From the NCBI RefSeq assembly GCF_051811025.1, contig NZ_JBPWQE010000001.1:1612001-1676000 (forward strand): 64,000 nucleotides of DNA, read 5' to 3'. Position numbers and translations under genes: made by a program. This stretch comes from Tardiphaga sp051811025. Its GTDB lineage: Bacteria > Pseudomonadota > Alphaproteobacteria > Rhizobiales > Xanthobacteraceae. The notes beneath the pieces are model-generated. The model saw only the letters and a program-made list of their open reading frames with translations, had not been told where the DNA came from and did not search any database. Positions 26,825-35,470 of the stretch are shown piece by piece (the stretch's first letter is position 1; the number at the start of each line of letters is the position of its first letter).

Positions 26825-28450
26825 CTACGGCTTCTTCGGATGAATGAATGCCCACGGGCTCACTTCCGAGTCCCTCGGCACATCTACCGCGATCAGATAC
26901 GGCCCACCGTCCGCCAGCGCCTTCTCCAGCGCCGGACGAAACTCCGCCGGTGACGTTACCCGTGCTGCGCCGACGCCGAAGGATTCCGCGAGCTTGACGA
27001 AATCCGGATTGACCAGATCGGCGGCGACCACGCGGCCGTCGAACACCTGCAACTGGTCGCGGCGGACATTGCCATAGGCATTGTTGTTGAACACGAGCGT
27101 CACCACGCCGATCTTGAACTGCACGGCCGTCGCCAGTTCCTGCACCGCGAACATGAAACCGCCATCGCCGGTGATGGCCACCACCGGCCGGTCCGGCTGC
27201 GCGACCTTGGCGCCGAGCGCGGTGGGGAAGCCGGAGCCGAGCGTGCCCTGATAGCCCGAGGTGATGAAAGTGCGCGGCTGATAGACCGGAAAGCCGAACC
27301 ATGAGGTGAAGCCGACCTGCGACAGCTCGTCGGTGACGATGGCGTTGCCCGGCAGCACGTCGCGCAGGATGTCGAGATAGGCCATCTGCGGCTGGATCGC
27401 CTGGATGTCCTTCTGCGCTTTCGCCGAGGCGGCACGGATGGTTTCGCGGCGGCCGGATGTCTTCGTGTATCCGGCCTTGCTTACGGCGGCGACCAGCGCG
27501 CGCGTTCCTTCTGTCGCATCGGCAACGATCGGCGCATCAACCGCGAGCCGTCGGAATTCGACGGGATCGATATCGATGCGGATGGACTTGATGCCCTCCG
27601 GCCGGAACGGCCAGCGGAACGTGGTCGGCAGTTCCATGCGCGAGCCGATGCCGATCATGAGATCGGTCTGCGGCCACAGATTATAGGCGGCGGCCATGGT
27701 GAGACCGAGCTCATGCGCATTGCTGACAATGCCGCGCCCCGAGCGAAACGCGACCACGGGCGCGTCGATCATCTCGGCGAGTGCAAGGATGTCGTCGCTC
27801 GCATCCATCGCGCCTGCACCGACGAAGATCATCGGCGATTTGCTCGCCTTGATCAGCGCGGCTGCGGCCCTGATCCGATCGGGATCGGGCGAGGGCGGGG
27901 CGAACGGTTCAAGCGTCGTGGCTGCGGCGGTCTCCGCGCGCTGTGTGAACACGTCCCATGGCATTTCCAGCGCGACGGGGCCACGGCGGCCGGACATCAT
28001 CTCCTGAAATCCGCGTGCCACTTTGGTCGGCGCATCCGCGGGATAGTCGATGCGCTCAGCCCATTTCACGAAACTGCGGAGCGTCGCGAGCTGGTCGGGC
28101 ATTTCATGCAGATGGCCGCGGCCCTTGCCAAGGTAATCACTCGGTACCTGACCGGTGAGGCACATCACCGGCTCATTGCAGCCGAAGGCGGTCAGCATCG
28201 CCGCGCTGGCATTGAGAATGCCGGGGCCGGGCACCACGCTGAACACGCCGGGCTTGCCCGAGGCGCGGGCATAGCCGAACGCCATATAGCCGCAGGCCTG
28301 TTCGTGGCGTGCGCCGATGACATTCAGCTTCGCTTGATGAAAGGCGTCGAACAGACCATAGACCTGCGCGCCGGGCAGGCCGAAGATCGTGTCGACGCCG
28401 TGCGCCTTGAGCCCGCTGACGATGGCTTCGCCACCAGTGAGAACAGTCAT
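26825..28450 (-). CDS. Thiamine-diphosphate-dependent enzyme (acetolactate synthase-like)
   Basis: 541 residues with the three-domain ThDP fold. The N-terminal domain has the cofactor-activating Glu50 in GARHEQACGYMAFGYAR. A central domain follows (about 190-320), and the C-terminal domain has the metal/diphosphate motif GDGGFMFAVQELATAVQFKI ending in NNNAYGNVRRDQ. The family decarboxylates 2-oxo acids or ligates aldehydes. No AHAS regulatory subunit is nearby and the gene lies at the end of the hpa operon, 15 bases after a FAH-family gene, so a catabolic 2-oxo-acid decarboxylase or lyase is more likely than acetolactate synthase. The substrate is not identifiable from sequence alone. Confidence 0.85.
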   Translation of the reverse strand: MTVLTGGEAIVSGLKAHGVDTIFGLPGAQVYGLFDAFHQAKLNVIGARHEQACGYMAFGYARASGKPGVFSVVPGPGILNASAAMLTAFGCNEPVMCLTGQVPSDYLGKGRGHLHEMPDQLATLRSFVKWAERIDYPADAPTKVARGFQEMMSGRRGPVALEMPWDVFTQRAETAAATTLEPFAPPSPDPDRIRAAAALIKASKSPMIFVGAGAMDASDDILALAEMIDAPVVAFRSGRGIVSNAHELGLTMAAAYNLWPQTDLMIGIGSRMELPTTFRWPFRPEGIKSIRIDIDPVEFRRLAVDAPIVADATEGTRALVAAVSKAGYTKTSGRRETIRAASAKAQKDIQAIQPQMAYLDILRDVLPGNAIVTDELSQVGFTSWFGFPVYQPRTFITSGYQGTLGSGFPTALGAKVAQPDRPVVAITGDGGFMFAVQELATAVQFKIGVVTLVFNNNAYGNVRRDQLQVFDGRVVAADLVNPDFVKLAESFGVGAARVTSPAEFRPALEKALADGGPYLIAVDVPRDSEVSPWAFIHPKKP

Positions 28451-28465
28451 GCGTATTCCAATCCG

Positions 28466-29335
28466 TTAGTGTTCGTCGACGACGCCATTGCGCAGCGTGC
28501 CGATGCCGTCCGCCTTGATCTCGATCACATCGCCCGGGACAAGATAGCGCGGCGGATCGAAGCGCGCGCCGGCGCCGGTCGGCGTGCCGGTGACGATCAC
28601 GTCGCCGGGCACCAGCGTCGTGAAGGTGGAGATATAGCTCAAGAGATAGCGGAAGCCGAACATCAGCCGCGATGTGCGATCGTCCTGCCGCAGCTCGCCG
28701 TTCACATGGGTGGTAAGGCGGATGTCGGCGATCTGGCTCTCGTCGTGATAAGGCACGATCCACGGCCCGAGGCTGCCGGTGGACTCGAAATTCTTGCCTT
28801 GGGTGACGTTGAACTTGGCGTGGCGCACCCAGTCGCGGATGGTGCCTTCGTTGCAGAGCGTCAGCGCGGCGATGTGGTCCAGTGCATCGACCTCGGCGAT
28901 GTGTCGTCCGGCCTTGCCGATCACCAGCACCACTTCGCCTTCATAGTCGAGCTGCCTGGAGACGCGTGGTCGCACCAGCGGCGCCTCATGTCCGACGAAC
29001 GAGCGCGGCGTGCGCATGAACATCGACGGATATTTCGGCGCGTCCTGGCCGTCCTTGTATTCGGCATTGCGGTCCGGATAGTTGACGCCGATGCAGATGA
29101 TCTTTTCCGGGGCGGGGATCGGCGGCTGCCAGGTGATGCTGTCAATCGCAAAATCCGCAGGCTGATTGGCCGCAGCATCCGCGAGTCGGTGCAGGGCGCC
29201 ATGCGCGATCGCCTCGCGCAAAGTCGGATAATCGCCGCCATAGCGCGCGGACAGATCGACGATCCCGTCGTCAGTGACGGCGCCGTATTTCAGCGTGCCG
29301 TTGACGGTGAATGTGGCGAGGCGGCAGTGGGTCAT
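28466..29335 (-). CDS. Fumarylacetoacetate-hydrolase-family enzyme, probable HpaG-type decarboxylase/isomerase
   Basis: 289 residues. The C-terminal FAH domain has the metal site in DYEGEVVLVIGK, with further motifs KIICIGVNYPDRNAEY, TLCNEGTIRDW and DVIVTGTPTGAGARFDPPRYL. In the homoprotocatechuate pathway, HpaG decarboxylates 5-oxopent-3-ene-1,2,5-tricarboxylate and isomerises the product. E. coli HpaG is a two-domain protein of about 430 residues. Here one single-domain protein is seen, so it must do both steps or rely on another FAH protein. Its place beside hpaD supports the pathway. A plain acylpyruvate or FAH hydrolase is the alternative. Confidence 0.8.
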   Translation of the reverse strand: MTHCRLATFTVNGTLKYGAVTDDGIVDLSARYGGDYPTLREAIAHGALHRLADAAANQPADFAIDSITWQPPIPAPEKIICIGVNYPDRNAEYKDGQDAPKYPSMFMRTPRSFVGHEAPLVRPRVSRQLDYEGEVVLVIGKAGRHIAEVDALDHIAALTLCNEGTIRDWVRHAKFNVTQGKNFESTGSLGPWIVPYHDESQIADIRLTTHVNGELRQDDRTSRLMFGFRYLLSYISTFTTLVPGDVIVTGTPTGAGARFDPPRYLVPGDVIEIKADGIGTLRNGVVDEH

Positions 29336-29363
29336 CGCGCGTGGTCCTCACACTCTGGTGTCA

Positions 29364-30347
29364 TCAATCCGCAATCGTCACATCCGCCACGAAGGCCGGT
29401 TCGCGCACGGTCTGCCCATTGAACGGCGAGCCTTGTTCGAACCACGAGCGCGGGGCAGGTGCGCCCCACAGGGTCTGGCGGCGCGGGTCCTTCAGCGACC
29501 AGCGCAGCGGTTCGTGGTCGGTGTCCATGGTCTGGTAGTCTGACGTGTAGAGCTCAAGGCGATGGCCGTCGGGGTCGCGCACATAGAGGAAGAACGCATT
29601 GGAGATGCCGTGGCGGCCGGGGCCGCGCTCCAGGTTCTTCAGATAGCCGGATGACGCCATCACGTCGCAGAGATGCAGGATGTTCATCGCGGTCGGCACC
29701 CAGTAAGCGAAATGATGCAGCCGCGGTCCCCGTCCATTGGTGATGGCGAAGTCGTGCACATTGCCCTTGCGATGCATCCAGGCGGCGGCGATGCGGCCAT
29801 TGTCGCCGTCCTCCTCGCCATATTCGGTCAGCCGGAAGCCGAGGCGCGCATAGAAGTCGACGGTGTCCTGCACCTCGGCGGCGAAGACGTTGAAATGATC
29901 GAGCCGCTGGGGGTGGCAGCCTTTGTAGAGATCGAAGCGGCGCAGCAGATGCGGGCGCTTCTCCATCGTCGCATAGAGTTCGATCTGGAAGCCGAACGGA
30001 TCGGTGACATGCATCGTGCGGCCCTGGAACGGGCGTTCGACGAAGGAATAGGTGATGCCGTTGGCGGCGAACCAGGCGGCGGCCTTGTCGAGATCGTTCT
30101 CGCTGGCGACGCGGAAGCCGAGCCGATGACAGGCGGCGGTCTGCGCCTTGCGCAGCACCAGCGAGTGATGCTGGTGTTCTTCCACAGCGCGCAGATAGAC
30201 CGTCTCGCTGTCGGCGTCCTCGACATGAAGGCCGACCGCGTTCTCGTAAAAGGCACGGCTGGCCTTGAGATCGACGACATCCAGCACGACGTGGCTGGAG
30301 CGCAGGATGTTGAAGGGCGGATCGAACACGTGGGTCGGCACGGGCAT
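29364..30347 (-). CDS. hpaD: 3,4-dihydroxyphenylacetate 2,3-dioxygenase (homoprotocatechuate ring cleavage)
   Basis: About 327 residues, a type I extradiol dioxygenase with two vicinal-oxygen-chelate modules. The metal triad is His151 (LDHFN), His211 or 212 (RLHHFAYW) and Glu265 (GHRLELYTSD). Those positions lie within a few residues of the well-studied homoprotocatechuate dioxygenases. The substrate region PHLLRRFDLYKGCHP also fits. It opens the ring next to the two hydroxyls to give 5-carboxymethyl-2-hydroxymuconate semialdehyde. ATG 30347 was chosen because MPVPTHVFDPPFNI is the usual N-terminus. The sequence before it is a palindromic repeat that separates it from hpaE. Confidence 0.93.
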   Translation of the reverse strand: MPVPTHVFDPPFNILRSSHVVLDVVDLKASRAFYENAVGLHVEDADSETVYLRAVEEHQHHSLVLRKAQTAACHRLGFRVASENDLDKAAAWFAANGITYSFVERPFQGRTMHVTDPFGFQIELYATMEKRPHLLRRFDLYKGCHPQRLDHFNVFAAEVQDTVDFYARLGFRLTEYGEEDGDNGRIAAAWMHRKGNVHDFAITNGRGPRLHHFAYWVPTAMNILHLCDVMASSGYLKNLERGPGRHGISNAFFLYVRDPDGHRLELYTSDYQTMDTDHEPLRWSLKDPRRQTLWGAPAPRSWFEQGSPFNGQTVREPAFVADVTIAD

Positions 30348-30391
30348 GGGACTGGTCCTGGGCGTTTCCTGAATTTCTTGTTCGCAACTCA

Positions 30392-30502
30392 CTCGCCATT
30401 CCGGGGCGCGTGCGCACTTGCGCACGTGAACCTGGAATCTCGACATGAGACTCTCATTCCGAGGTTCCGGGTTCGCGCAAGAGCACGCCCCGGAACGACG
30501 AG
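30392..30502. repeat. CATTCCGGGGCG palindromic element, copy 4, inside the hpa operon
   Basis: The left arm CTCGCCATTCCGGGGCGCG starts at 30392, and the right arm GCCCCGGAACGACGAG ends at 30502, directly before the hpaE stop codon. It sits between hpaE and hpaD, read leftward, so the transcript of the operon must pass through it. Confidence 0.88.
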
Positions 30503-32044
30503 TTAAATTCCAAGTCTCTGTATCTTATGCGTCCCGCGCGCCAGCGAGACGTGTTTGGTTTCCATATAGAACTCGAACGAATAGTCGCCGCCGTCGCGGC
30601 CGATGCCGGAGGCCTTCATGCCGCCGAAGGGCGTTGGCAGGTGGCGGACATTTTCCGAATTGAGCCAGATCATGCCGGCCTCCAGCGCGTCGGCCACGCG
30701 CAGTGCACGGCCCACATCATTGGTCCAGACATAGCCGGTAAGGCCGTATTGCACGGCATTGGCGATTTCGATGGCTTCGGCTTCGTTGCCGAACGGGATT
30801 ACCGTGAGGAACGGGCCGAACACTTCTTCCTGCGCCACGCGCATGTCCTTGTGCGCGCCGGTCACCAGCGTCGGCTGCACGTAATATCCGCCGCCAGGGC
30901 CGTCATGCGGCTTGCCGCCGACGGCGATCGTCGCGCCGTCCTGCCGCGCGATGTCGAAATAGCTGCACACCTTGGCATGATGCCGCTCATGGATCAGTGG
31001 GCCGACTTCGGTCCTGGGATCGAGCGGGTGCCCGACCTTCAGCGCGCGCACGCGGTCTGCGAGTTTCTCGATAAACTTGTCGGCAATCGTGCTCTGCACC
31101 AGCAACCGGCTGGACGAGGTACAACGCTCGCCATTCAGCGAGTAGATCATGAACACCACGGCATCGAGCGCGCGGTCCAGATCGGCATCATCGAATACGA
31201 TCACCGGATTCTTGCCGCCGAGTTCGAAATGCACGCGCTTCAAAGTCGGCGCGCCCTGCGCCATGATCGCGGAGCCGGTGGCGCTTTCGCCGACAAAGGC
31301 GATGGCCTTGATGGCGGGATGTTCGGTCAGCGCCTTGCCGGATTCTTCGCCGAAGCCATGCACGGTGTTCAGCACGCCGTCGGGCAAGCCAGCCTGCTTG
31401 GCGAGCTTTGCGAGGAGATCCGCCGTGACCGGCGACCATTCGGCCGGCTTGTGCACCACCGTGCAGCCGGCAGCCAGCGCCGGCGCGATCTTCCAGGTGG
31501 AGAGCATGAACGGCGTGTTCCACGGCGTGATGACGCCGACCGGGCCGATTGGCACGCGGGTCGAGACATTCCAGTGCTCGTCCGCCGGCATGTTCAGGCC
31601 GTCGCGTGCCTCCAGGCATTTGTCGGCATAGAAGCGGAAATTCTCGGCGCCGCGGATCGCGGCCTTGGCCATGAAGCGATGCGCCTGGCCGGTATCGATA
31701 CATTCCAGCACGGCGATGTCATCGGCATTGTCCTCGATGGCATCGGCGACGCGGTGCAGCAGCTTCTTGCGCGCAGTCGGCGCCATGTCGCGCCATTCCC
31801 TGAAGGCGCGCTGCGCGGCCTTGGCGGCCTGATCGATATCCGCGGCTGTGCCGCGCGCGACCTGTGCCAGCACGGTGCCATCGATCGGCGATGTCGTCTC
31901 GAACACCTCGCCCGAGGATGACGGCACGATCCGGCCATCGATGATATTGCCGATGCCATCGGCCGTGAGTTTTTTCAGCAGCGGCGCGGCGCGTTCCTGA
32001 TTGGCCGCGAAGACGGCGGCGGGATCGGCGGGGGACTTAGCCAT
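30503..32044 (-). CDS. hpaE: 5-carboxymethyl-2-hydroxymuconate semialdehyde dehydrogenase
   Basis: 513 residues of the aldehyde dehydrogenase superfamily. The catalytic Cys is in LNGERCTSSSRL (about residue 306), the general-base Glu in HFELGGKNPVIVF, and the NAD site in GSAIMAQGAPT. The N-terminal PWNTPFMLSTWKIAPALAAGCTVVHKPAEWSP is standard. The gene order hpaH-hpaF-hpaE-hpaD identifies the substrate as the ring-cleavage product of HpaD, oxidised to 5-carboxymethyl-2-hydroxymuconate. Its first bases overlap the end of hpaF by 8, so translation is probably coupled. Confidence 0.93.
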   Translation of the reverse strand: MAKSPADPAAVFAANQERAAPLLKKLTADGIGNIIDGRIVPSSSGEVFETTSPIDGTVLAQVARGTAADIDQAAKAAQRAFREWRDMAPTARKKLLHRVADAIEDNADDIAVLECIDTGQAHRFMAKAAIRGAENFRFYADKCLEARDGLNMPADEHWNVSTRVPIGPVGVITPWNTPFMLSTWKIAPALAAGCTVVHKPAEWSPVTADLLAKLAKQAGLPDGVLNTVHGFGEESGKALTEHPAIKAIAFVGESATGSAIMAQGAPTLKRVHFELGGKNPVIVFDDADLDRALDAVVFMIYSLNGERCTSSSRLLVQSTIADKFIEKLADRVRALKVGHPLDPRTEVGPLIHERHHAKVCSYFDIARQDGATIAVGGKPHDGPGGGYYVQPTLVTGAHKDMRVAQEEVFGPFLTVIPFGNEAEAIEIANAVQYGLTGYVWTNDVGRALRVADALEAGMIWLNSENVRHLPTPFGGMKASGIGRDGGDYSFEFYMETKHVSLARGTHKIQRLGI

Positions 32045-32435
32045 TGTTGGCCTCGGCTTTCAGCAAGTCGTGAATGGGATTGCGCTTCCAACTGGTGGCG
32101 CTGTCATTGATCTGCATGTCGAACGACAATGCAAATCTGCCGGTCGCAAAGACGTTGTCGAGATGGCTGGAGACCGCCTGGAAAATGTGTTCGCCGGCCT
32201 GCTGTCGGGCCTCAAGGGTGCGGCCTTCGCCGATCCGCAGCAGGATATCGAGAAAGCTCAAACCGGCGCGGCCGTCGGCGATGGCGTAATGCTCGCAGCG
32301 GATCGCGCGCACACGAATGCCGCCGAGCGGGAAGATGCCGGTCTGCACCGCGGCGTTGCGCACCACTTCGCACAGCGCGCTGATATCCACGGCGCCGTCG
32401 AGATTGGCCGAATATTCGATGGTGAAATGCGGCAT
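32037..32435 (-). CDS. hpaF: 5-carboxymethyl-2-hydroxymuconate delta-isomerase
   Basis: 132 residues. After Met comes Pro2 (MPHFTIEYSANL), which becomes the N-terminal catalytic proline in this tautomerase-fold family. GIFPLGGIRVRAIRCEHYAIADG and FLDILLRIGEGRT are conserved family segments. It converts 5-carboxymethyl-2-hydroxymuconate to its oxo isomer for decarboxylation. It starts 16 bases after hpaH and overlaps hpaE. Confidence 0.92.
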   Translation of the reverse strand: MPHFTIEYSANLDGAVDISALCEVVRNAAVQTGIFPLGGIRVRAIRCEHYAIADGRAGLSFLDILLRIGEGRTLEARQQAGEHIFQAVSSHLDNVFATGRFALSFDMQINDSATSWKRNPIHDLLKAEANNG

Positions 32436-32451
32436 GGTGCGTGATCCCTGT

Positions 32452-33258
32452 TCAGCCGAAGTAGCAGCTCACGGTCCCCCAGGGGCCATAATCCGCCTGG
32501 ATCGTGTCGCCTTTGCGGGTCTCGATGGGGCGAATGAACGAGCCGGCGAGAACGACTTGTCCTGGTTCCAGCGCAAGCCCATGCGGCGCGATCTTGTTGG
32601 CTAGCCAGGCGACGCTGGTGGCGGGATGATTGAGCACGCCGGCGGCCAGGCCCGTCTCTTCGAGCTGGCCATTGCGATGGCACATGGCACCGACCCAGCG
32701 CAGATCGGTGTCCAGCGGCCGCATCGGCCGGCCGCCCAGCACGATGCCGGCATTGGCGGCATTGTCGGCGATAGTGTCGAAGATTTTGCGCGTGGCTTTC
32801 GTTGCGGCATCGACGCGTTCGACACGGGTATCGAGAATTTCCAGCGCCGGGACCACGAAGTCGGTGGCATTGAGCACGTCGAACATCGTGCAGTCTGGCC
32901 CGGAAAGACGTGTCTTCATGACGAAAGCCAGTTCGGCTTCGACGCGGGTTGCGATGAAACGATCGGTGGGAACGATGCCGCCATCGGCGAAGAACATGTC
33001 GTCGAGCAGCACGCCGGAATCCGGCTCGTCGATATTCAGCGCGCTCTGCATCGCCTTGGAGGTGAGGCCGATCTTGTGGCCGCGCACGATGCGGCCTTCA
33101 CCGGTCTTGATTGCAATCCAGGCTTTCTGGATCGCATAAGAATCGTCGATGGTAATGCCGGGATGATCCAGCGACAGTTGCCGGATCTGCGTCCGGGTCT
33201 TCTCGGCGTGATGCAGGCGCTGTGCCGCGCTTGATATGTCTGAAGAGGTAAGTGCCAT
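32452..33258 (-). CDS. hpaH: 2-oxo-hepta-3-ene-1,7-dioate hydratase
   Basis: 268 residues, matching the usual HpaH length of about 267. Family motifs are GHKIGLTSKAMQSALNIDEPDSGVL, ATRVEAELAFVMKTRL with acidic metal ligands, VVPALEILDTRVE and ATSVAWLANKIAPHGLALEPGQVVLAGSF. It adds water to the dienol intermediate, giving the substrate of the HpaI aldolase. The start at 33258 (MALTSSDISSAAQRLHHAEK) is the family N-terminus, and an ATG further upstream at 33306 would extend into the control region. It is the first gene of the leftward hpa operon, divergent from hpaR. Confidence 0.93.
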   Translation of the reverse strand: MALTSSDISSAAQRLHHAEKTRTQIRQLSLDHPGITIDDSYAIQKAWIAIKTGEGRIVRGHKIGLTSKAMQSALNIDEPDSGVLLDDMFFADGGIVPTDRFIATRVEAELAFVMKTRLSGPDCTMFDVLNATDFVVPALEILDTRVERVDAATKATRKIFDTIADNAANAGIVLGGRPMRPLDTDLRWVGAMCHRNGQLEETGLAAGVLNHPATSVAWLANKIAPHGLALEPGQVVLAGSFIRPIETRKGDTIQADYGPWGTVSCYFG

Positions 33259-33299
33259 CGGGTCGTTATCCCGCGCAGAAAAGCCGCGCGGCAAAGTGA

Positions 33300-33311
33300 T
33301 TAACATGTTAA
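33300..33311. promoter_or_regulatory. Perfect 12-bp palindrome between hpaH and hpaR, candidate HpaR operator
   Basis: TTAACATGTTAA lies in the 137-base divergent promoter region of hpaH and hpaR. AT-rich palindromes of this size are typical MarR-family sites. Binding here could repress both genes, relieved by a homoprotocatechuate-type ligand. The site is seen; the binding is inferred. Confidence 0.65.
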
Positions 33312-33395
33312 GTTGTTGCGATCAAACCCTAGGTGTGACAATTCGATTGTGCGTTGCACACGGCGGTGCGCCAGAATCATCCTATAGAGGCGATC

Positions 33396-33917
33396 ATGAC
33401 GACAGCATCAAAGCCACGGACCGCCGCCAAGGCCGCCGCTAAAATCCCGATGCGCGACTTCTCGCAGTCACTGCCGATGGCGCTGCTCCGCACGCGGGAA
33501 TCGGTGATGCGACATTTCCGCCCGTCGCTTCGGGCGCATGATCTCACCGAACAGCAATGGCGCATCCTGCGCGCGCTGGCGGCGTCGGGCGAGATCGAGG
33601 TGACGGAACTGGCGCGTGTAGCTTTCCTGCTCGGGCCGAGCCTGTCGCGTATCCTGCGCGATCTCGAAGGGCGTAAGCTGATCGAGCGGCGGCTGCTGAA
33701 GGCCGATTTGCGCCGCAGCATTGTTTCGATCACGTCAAAGGGATTGAAATTGATCGAGGCCGTCGCGCCCACGTCGGAGGCAATCTATGCCGAGATGACG
33801 AAGCGCTTCGGTGCGCGCAAATTGTCCGACCTGCAGGCCCTGTTGCATGAGCTGGAAGCCGCGCTGCTGGCCATGCCTGCGGCCGACGGCGCGGATGACG
33901 ATGCCGCTGGTGAATAA
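33396..33917 (+). CDS. hpaR: MarR-family regulator HpaR (homoprotocatechuate degradation)
   Basis: 173 residues from ATG 33396, preceded by AGAGGCG; an earlier ATG at 33354 lacks such a site. The core MRDFSQSLPMALLRTRESVMRHFRPSLRAHDLTEQQWRILRAL matches the HpaR subfamily. The winged helix follows (VTELARVAFLLGPSLSRILRDLEGRKLIERR, then the wing DLRRSIVSIT). HpaR represses the meta-cleavage operon until 4-hydroxyphenylacetate or homoprotocatechuate binds. It is divergent from hpaH with a palindrome between them. Confidence 0.9.
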   Translation: MTTASKPRTAAKAAAKIPMRDFSQSLPMALLRTRESVMRHFRPSLRAHDLTEQQWRILRALAASGEIEVTELARVAFLLGPSLSRILRDLEGRKLIERRLLKADLRRSIVSITSKGLKLIEAVAPTSEAIYAEMTKRFGARKLSDLQALLHELEAALLAMPAADGADDDAAGE

Positions 33918-33966
33918 CTGATCTGCATATTTTTGCGGCAAGGCTGTCGCACGTCACGCGAGCGTT

Positions 33967-33983
33967 AATTCGTCGTACGAATT
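33967..33983. promoter_or_regulatory. 17-bp inverted repeat upstream of the Liv-type operon, candidate operator
   Basis: AATTCGT and ACGAATT, spaced by CGT, with a further AGCG/CGCT pair outside. It lies about 95 bases before the binding-protein gene at 34077. HpaR is encoded immediately upstream, but this sequence differs from TTAACATGTTAA, so another regulator may be involved. Confidence 0.5.
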
Positions 33984-34076
33984 TCGCTGGGCTGTAGACA
34001 GGAGAAGAATTTTTCGCTCAACTCCCGCCATCAAAAGAAGGCTGGCGCTCAAGTCCGGCCTCTTAGGGAGAGAATT

Positions 34077-35225
34077 ATGACGCTCACGAGACGTGGATTC
34101 ACGGCAGGACTGGCCGCTGGTCTGACCGCCCCCTACATCATTGGCAGCGCGCGCGCCCAGGGCGGGGGAACGATCAAGATCGGCATGTGCGCGCCGATTA
34201 CGGGACCGGCTGCGGAAGCGGGCAAATATGCGACCGGCGGCGCCAAGCTCGCCGTCGAGGCCATCAACAAGGCAGGCGGCATCCTCGGCAAGCAGATCGA
34301 ACTGATCATCGAGGACGATCAGACCACCAATCCCGGCATCGTGCTGGCCTTCTCCAAGCTTGCTGCCAATCCCGACATCGTCGGTTTCCTCGGCTCGATC
34401 CGTTCGACTCAGGTGCATGCGATGGCACCGGACGTGATGAAGCTCGGCAAGCCCGTGATGTTCGGCGGCACCGATCCGAACCTCACCAAGCTCGGCAATC
34501 CCTGGCTGTTCCGTTTCCGCCCGAATGACAGCTATTCCGGCCGCGTCATCGCCGAATATGGCGTCAAGAATCTCGACAAGAAGAAGTGGGCCGTGCTGCA
34601 TTCGACCGATGCGTTCGGCACGGCGGGCGGCAAGGCACTGACCGAAGCGCTCGGGCTGCTGGGTGCAACCGTCGCGCTCGATCAGGGCTATGCCAATCAG
34701 AGCCAGGACTTCACGCCTGTTGTTCTCGCGATCAAGCAGTCCGGCGCCGACATTCTCGGCTCGTATTTCACCTTCGAAAACGATCTCGGCATTTTTGCCC
34801 GTCAGCTCCGTCAGCTCGGCGTCAACATCCCGTGGGTCGGTTCGCCCTCGATTGTCAACGTCACGGCATTGAAACTCGCCGGTCCCGCGCTCTACGGCAC
34901 CTACGGTGTGGCCGACTATGCGGAAGATTCGTCCGAGGGGTCGAAGGCGTTCGGCAAGATCTATCGCGATGCCTTCAAGGTGGCGCCGGATAACCAGAGC
35001 TCATGGACCTATGACGCCATCAACGTGCTGGCGCTCGGCATCAAGAATGCCGGCTCGACCGACCCGCAAAAAATTCGCGAAGCCATTCACGCCGTCAAGA
35101 AGTATCCGGGCGCCGAAGGCGAATATAATTTCGACAAGAACGGCGATGGCCTGCACGGCTACAACATCGTGAAGAACGAGAAGGGCAACATCGTCTTCGA
35201 CAAGCATATCGAATTCGATAACTGA
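34077..35225 (+). CDS. ABC transporter substrate-binding protein (LivK-like) with a twin-arginine-type signal
   Basis: 382 residues. The N-terminus reads LTRRGFTAGLAAGLTAPYII with a twin Arg followed by a hydrophobic stretch and ARAQ, which fits Tat rather than Sec export. The mature protein is a type-1 binding protein: IKIGMCAPITGPAAEAGKYATGGAKLAVEAIN, DQTTNPGIVLAFSKL, KWAVLHSTDAFGTAGGKALTEAL. It is the first gene of a rightward importer set (permease, permease-ATPase, ATPase) next to hpaR. Uptake of hydroxyphenylacetate or a related aromatic acid is the natural guess, though Liv-type systems carry very diverse substrates. Confidence 0.9.
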   Translation: MTLTRRGFTAGLAAGLTAPYIIGSARAQGGGTIKIGMCAPITGPAAEAGKYATGGAKLAVEAINKAGGILGKQIELIIEDDQTTNPGIVLAFSKLAANPDIVGFLGSIRSTQVHAMAPDVMKLGKPVMFGGTDPNLTKLGNPWLFRFRPNDSYSGRVIAEYGVKNLDKKKWAVLHSTDAFGTAGGKALTEALGLLGATVALDQGYANQSQDFTPVVLAIKQSGADILGSYFTFENDLGIFARQLRQLGVNIPWVGSPSIVNVTALKLAGPALYGTYGVADYAEDSSEGSKAFGKIYRDAFKVAPDNQSSWTYDAINVLALGIKNAGSTDPQKIREAIHAVKKYPGAEGEYNFDKNGDGLHGYNIVKNEKGNIVFDKHIEFDN

Positions 35226-35254
35226 CGGTGATGGCCGTCGACCGACGGCCTAAA

Positions 35255-35435
35255 TCGTCATCCCGGGGCACGCGCGTCTTCCGCGCGTGAACCGCCCCAC
35301 CATTGTCATTCCGGGGCGCGAGCGCCGCTAGGCGGTCGCGAACCCGGAATCCCGAAATGTTCAGCGCCTGCTGCCGCGCTCTCCATGTCGAGATTCCGGG
35401 TCTGCGCCCAAGCGGGCGCATCCCGGAATGACGAG
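35255..35435. repeat. CATTCCGGGGCG palindromic element, copy 5, with an extra partial unit
   Basis: A partial left unit (TCGTCATCCCGGGGCACGCGCG from 35255) precedes a full palindrome that runs from TGTCATTCCGGGGCGCG (35304) to ATCCCGGAATGACGAG (ending 35435). It lies between the binding-protein gene and livH, inside the presumed importer operon, and is the largest copy in the window. Confidence 0.85.
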
Positions 35436-35470
35436 TTCTTGGCAAAATCACCTCCCACCGAGCACGCCTG

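Noticed and set aside
25224..27302. A long open frame on the minus strand opposite the ABC binding-protein gene and overlapping the ThDP enzyme
   Set aside because: Its translation is low-complexity and rich in Arg, His and Asp, with no domain, and its length is explained by GC-rich third positions opposite real genes. The sense-strand genes have clear motifs.
27713..29422. A 569-codon open frame on the plus strand opposite the ThDP enzyme and FAH-family genes
   Set aside because: It is antisense to two well-supported genes, has no conserved domain and no ribosome site. It is a codon-bias shadow.
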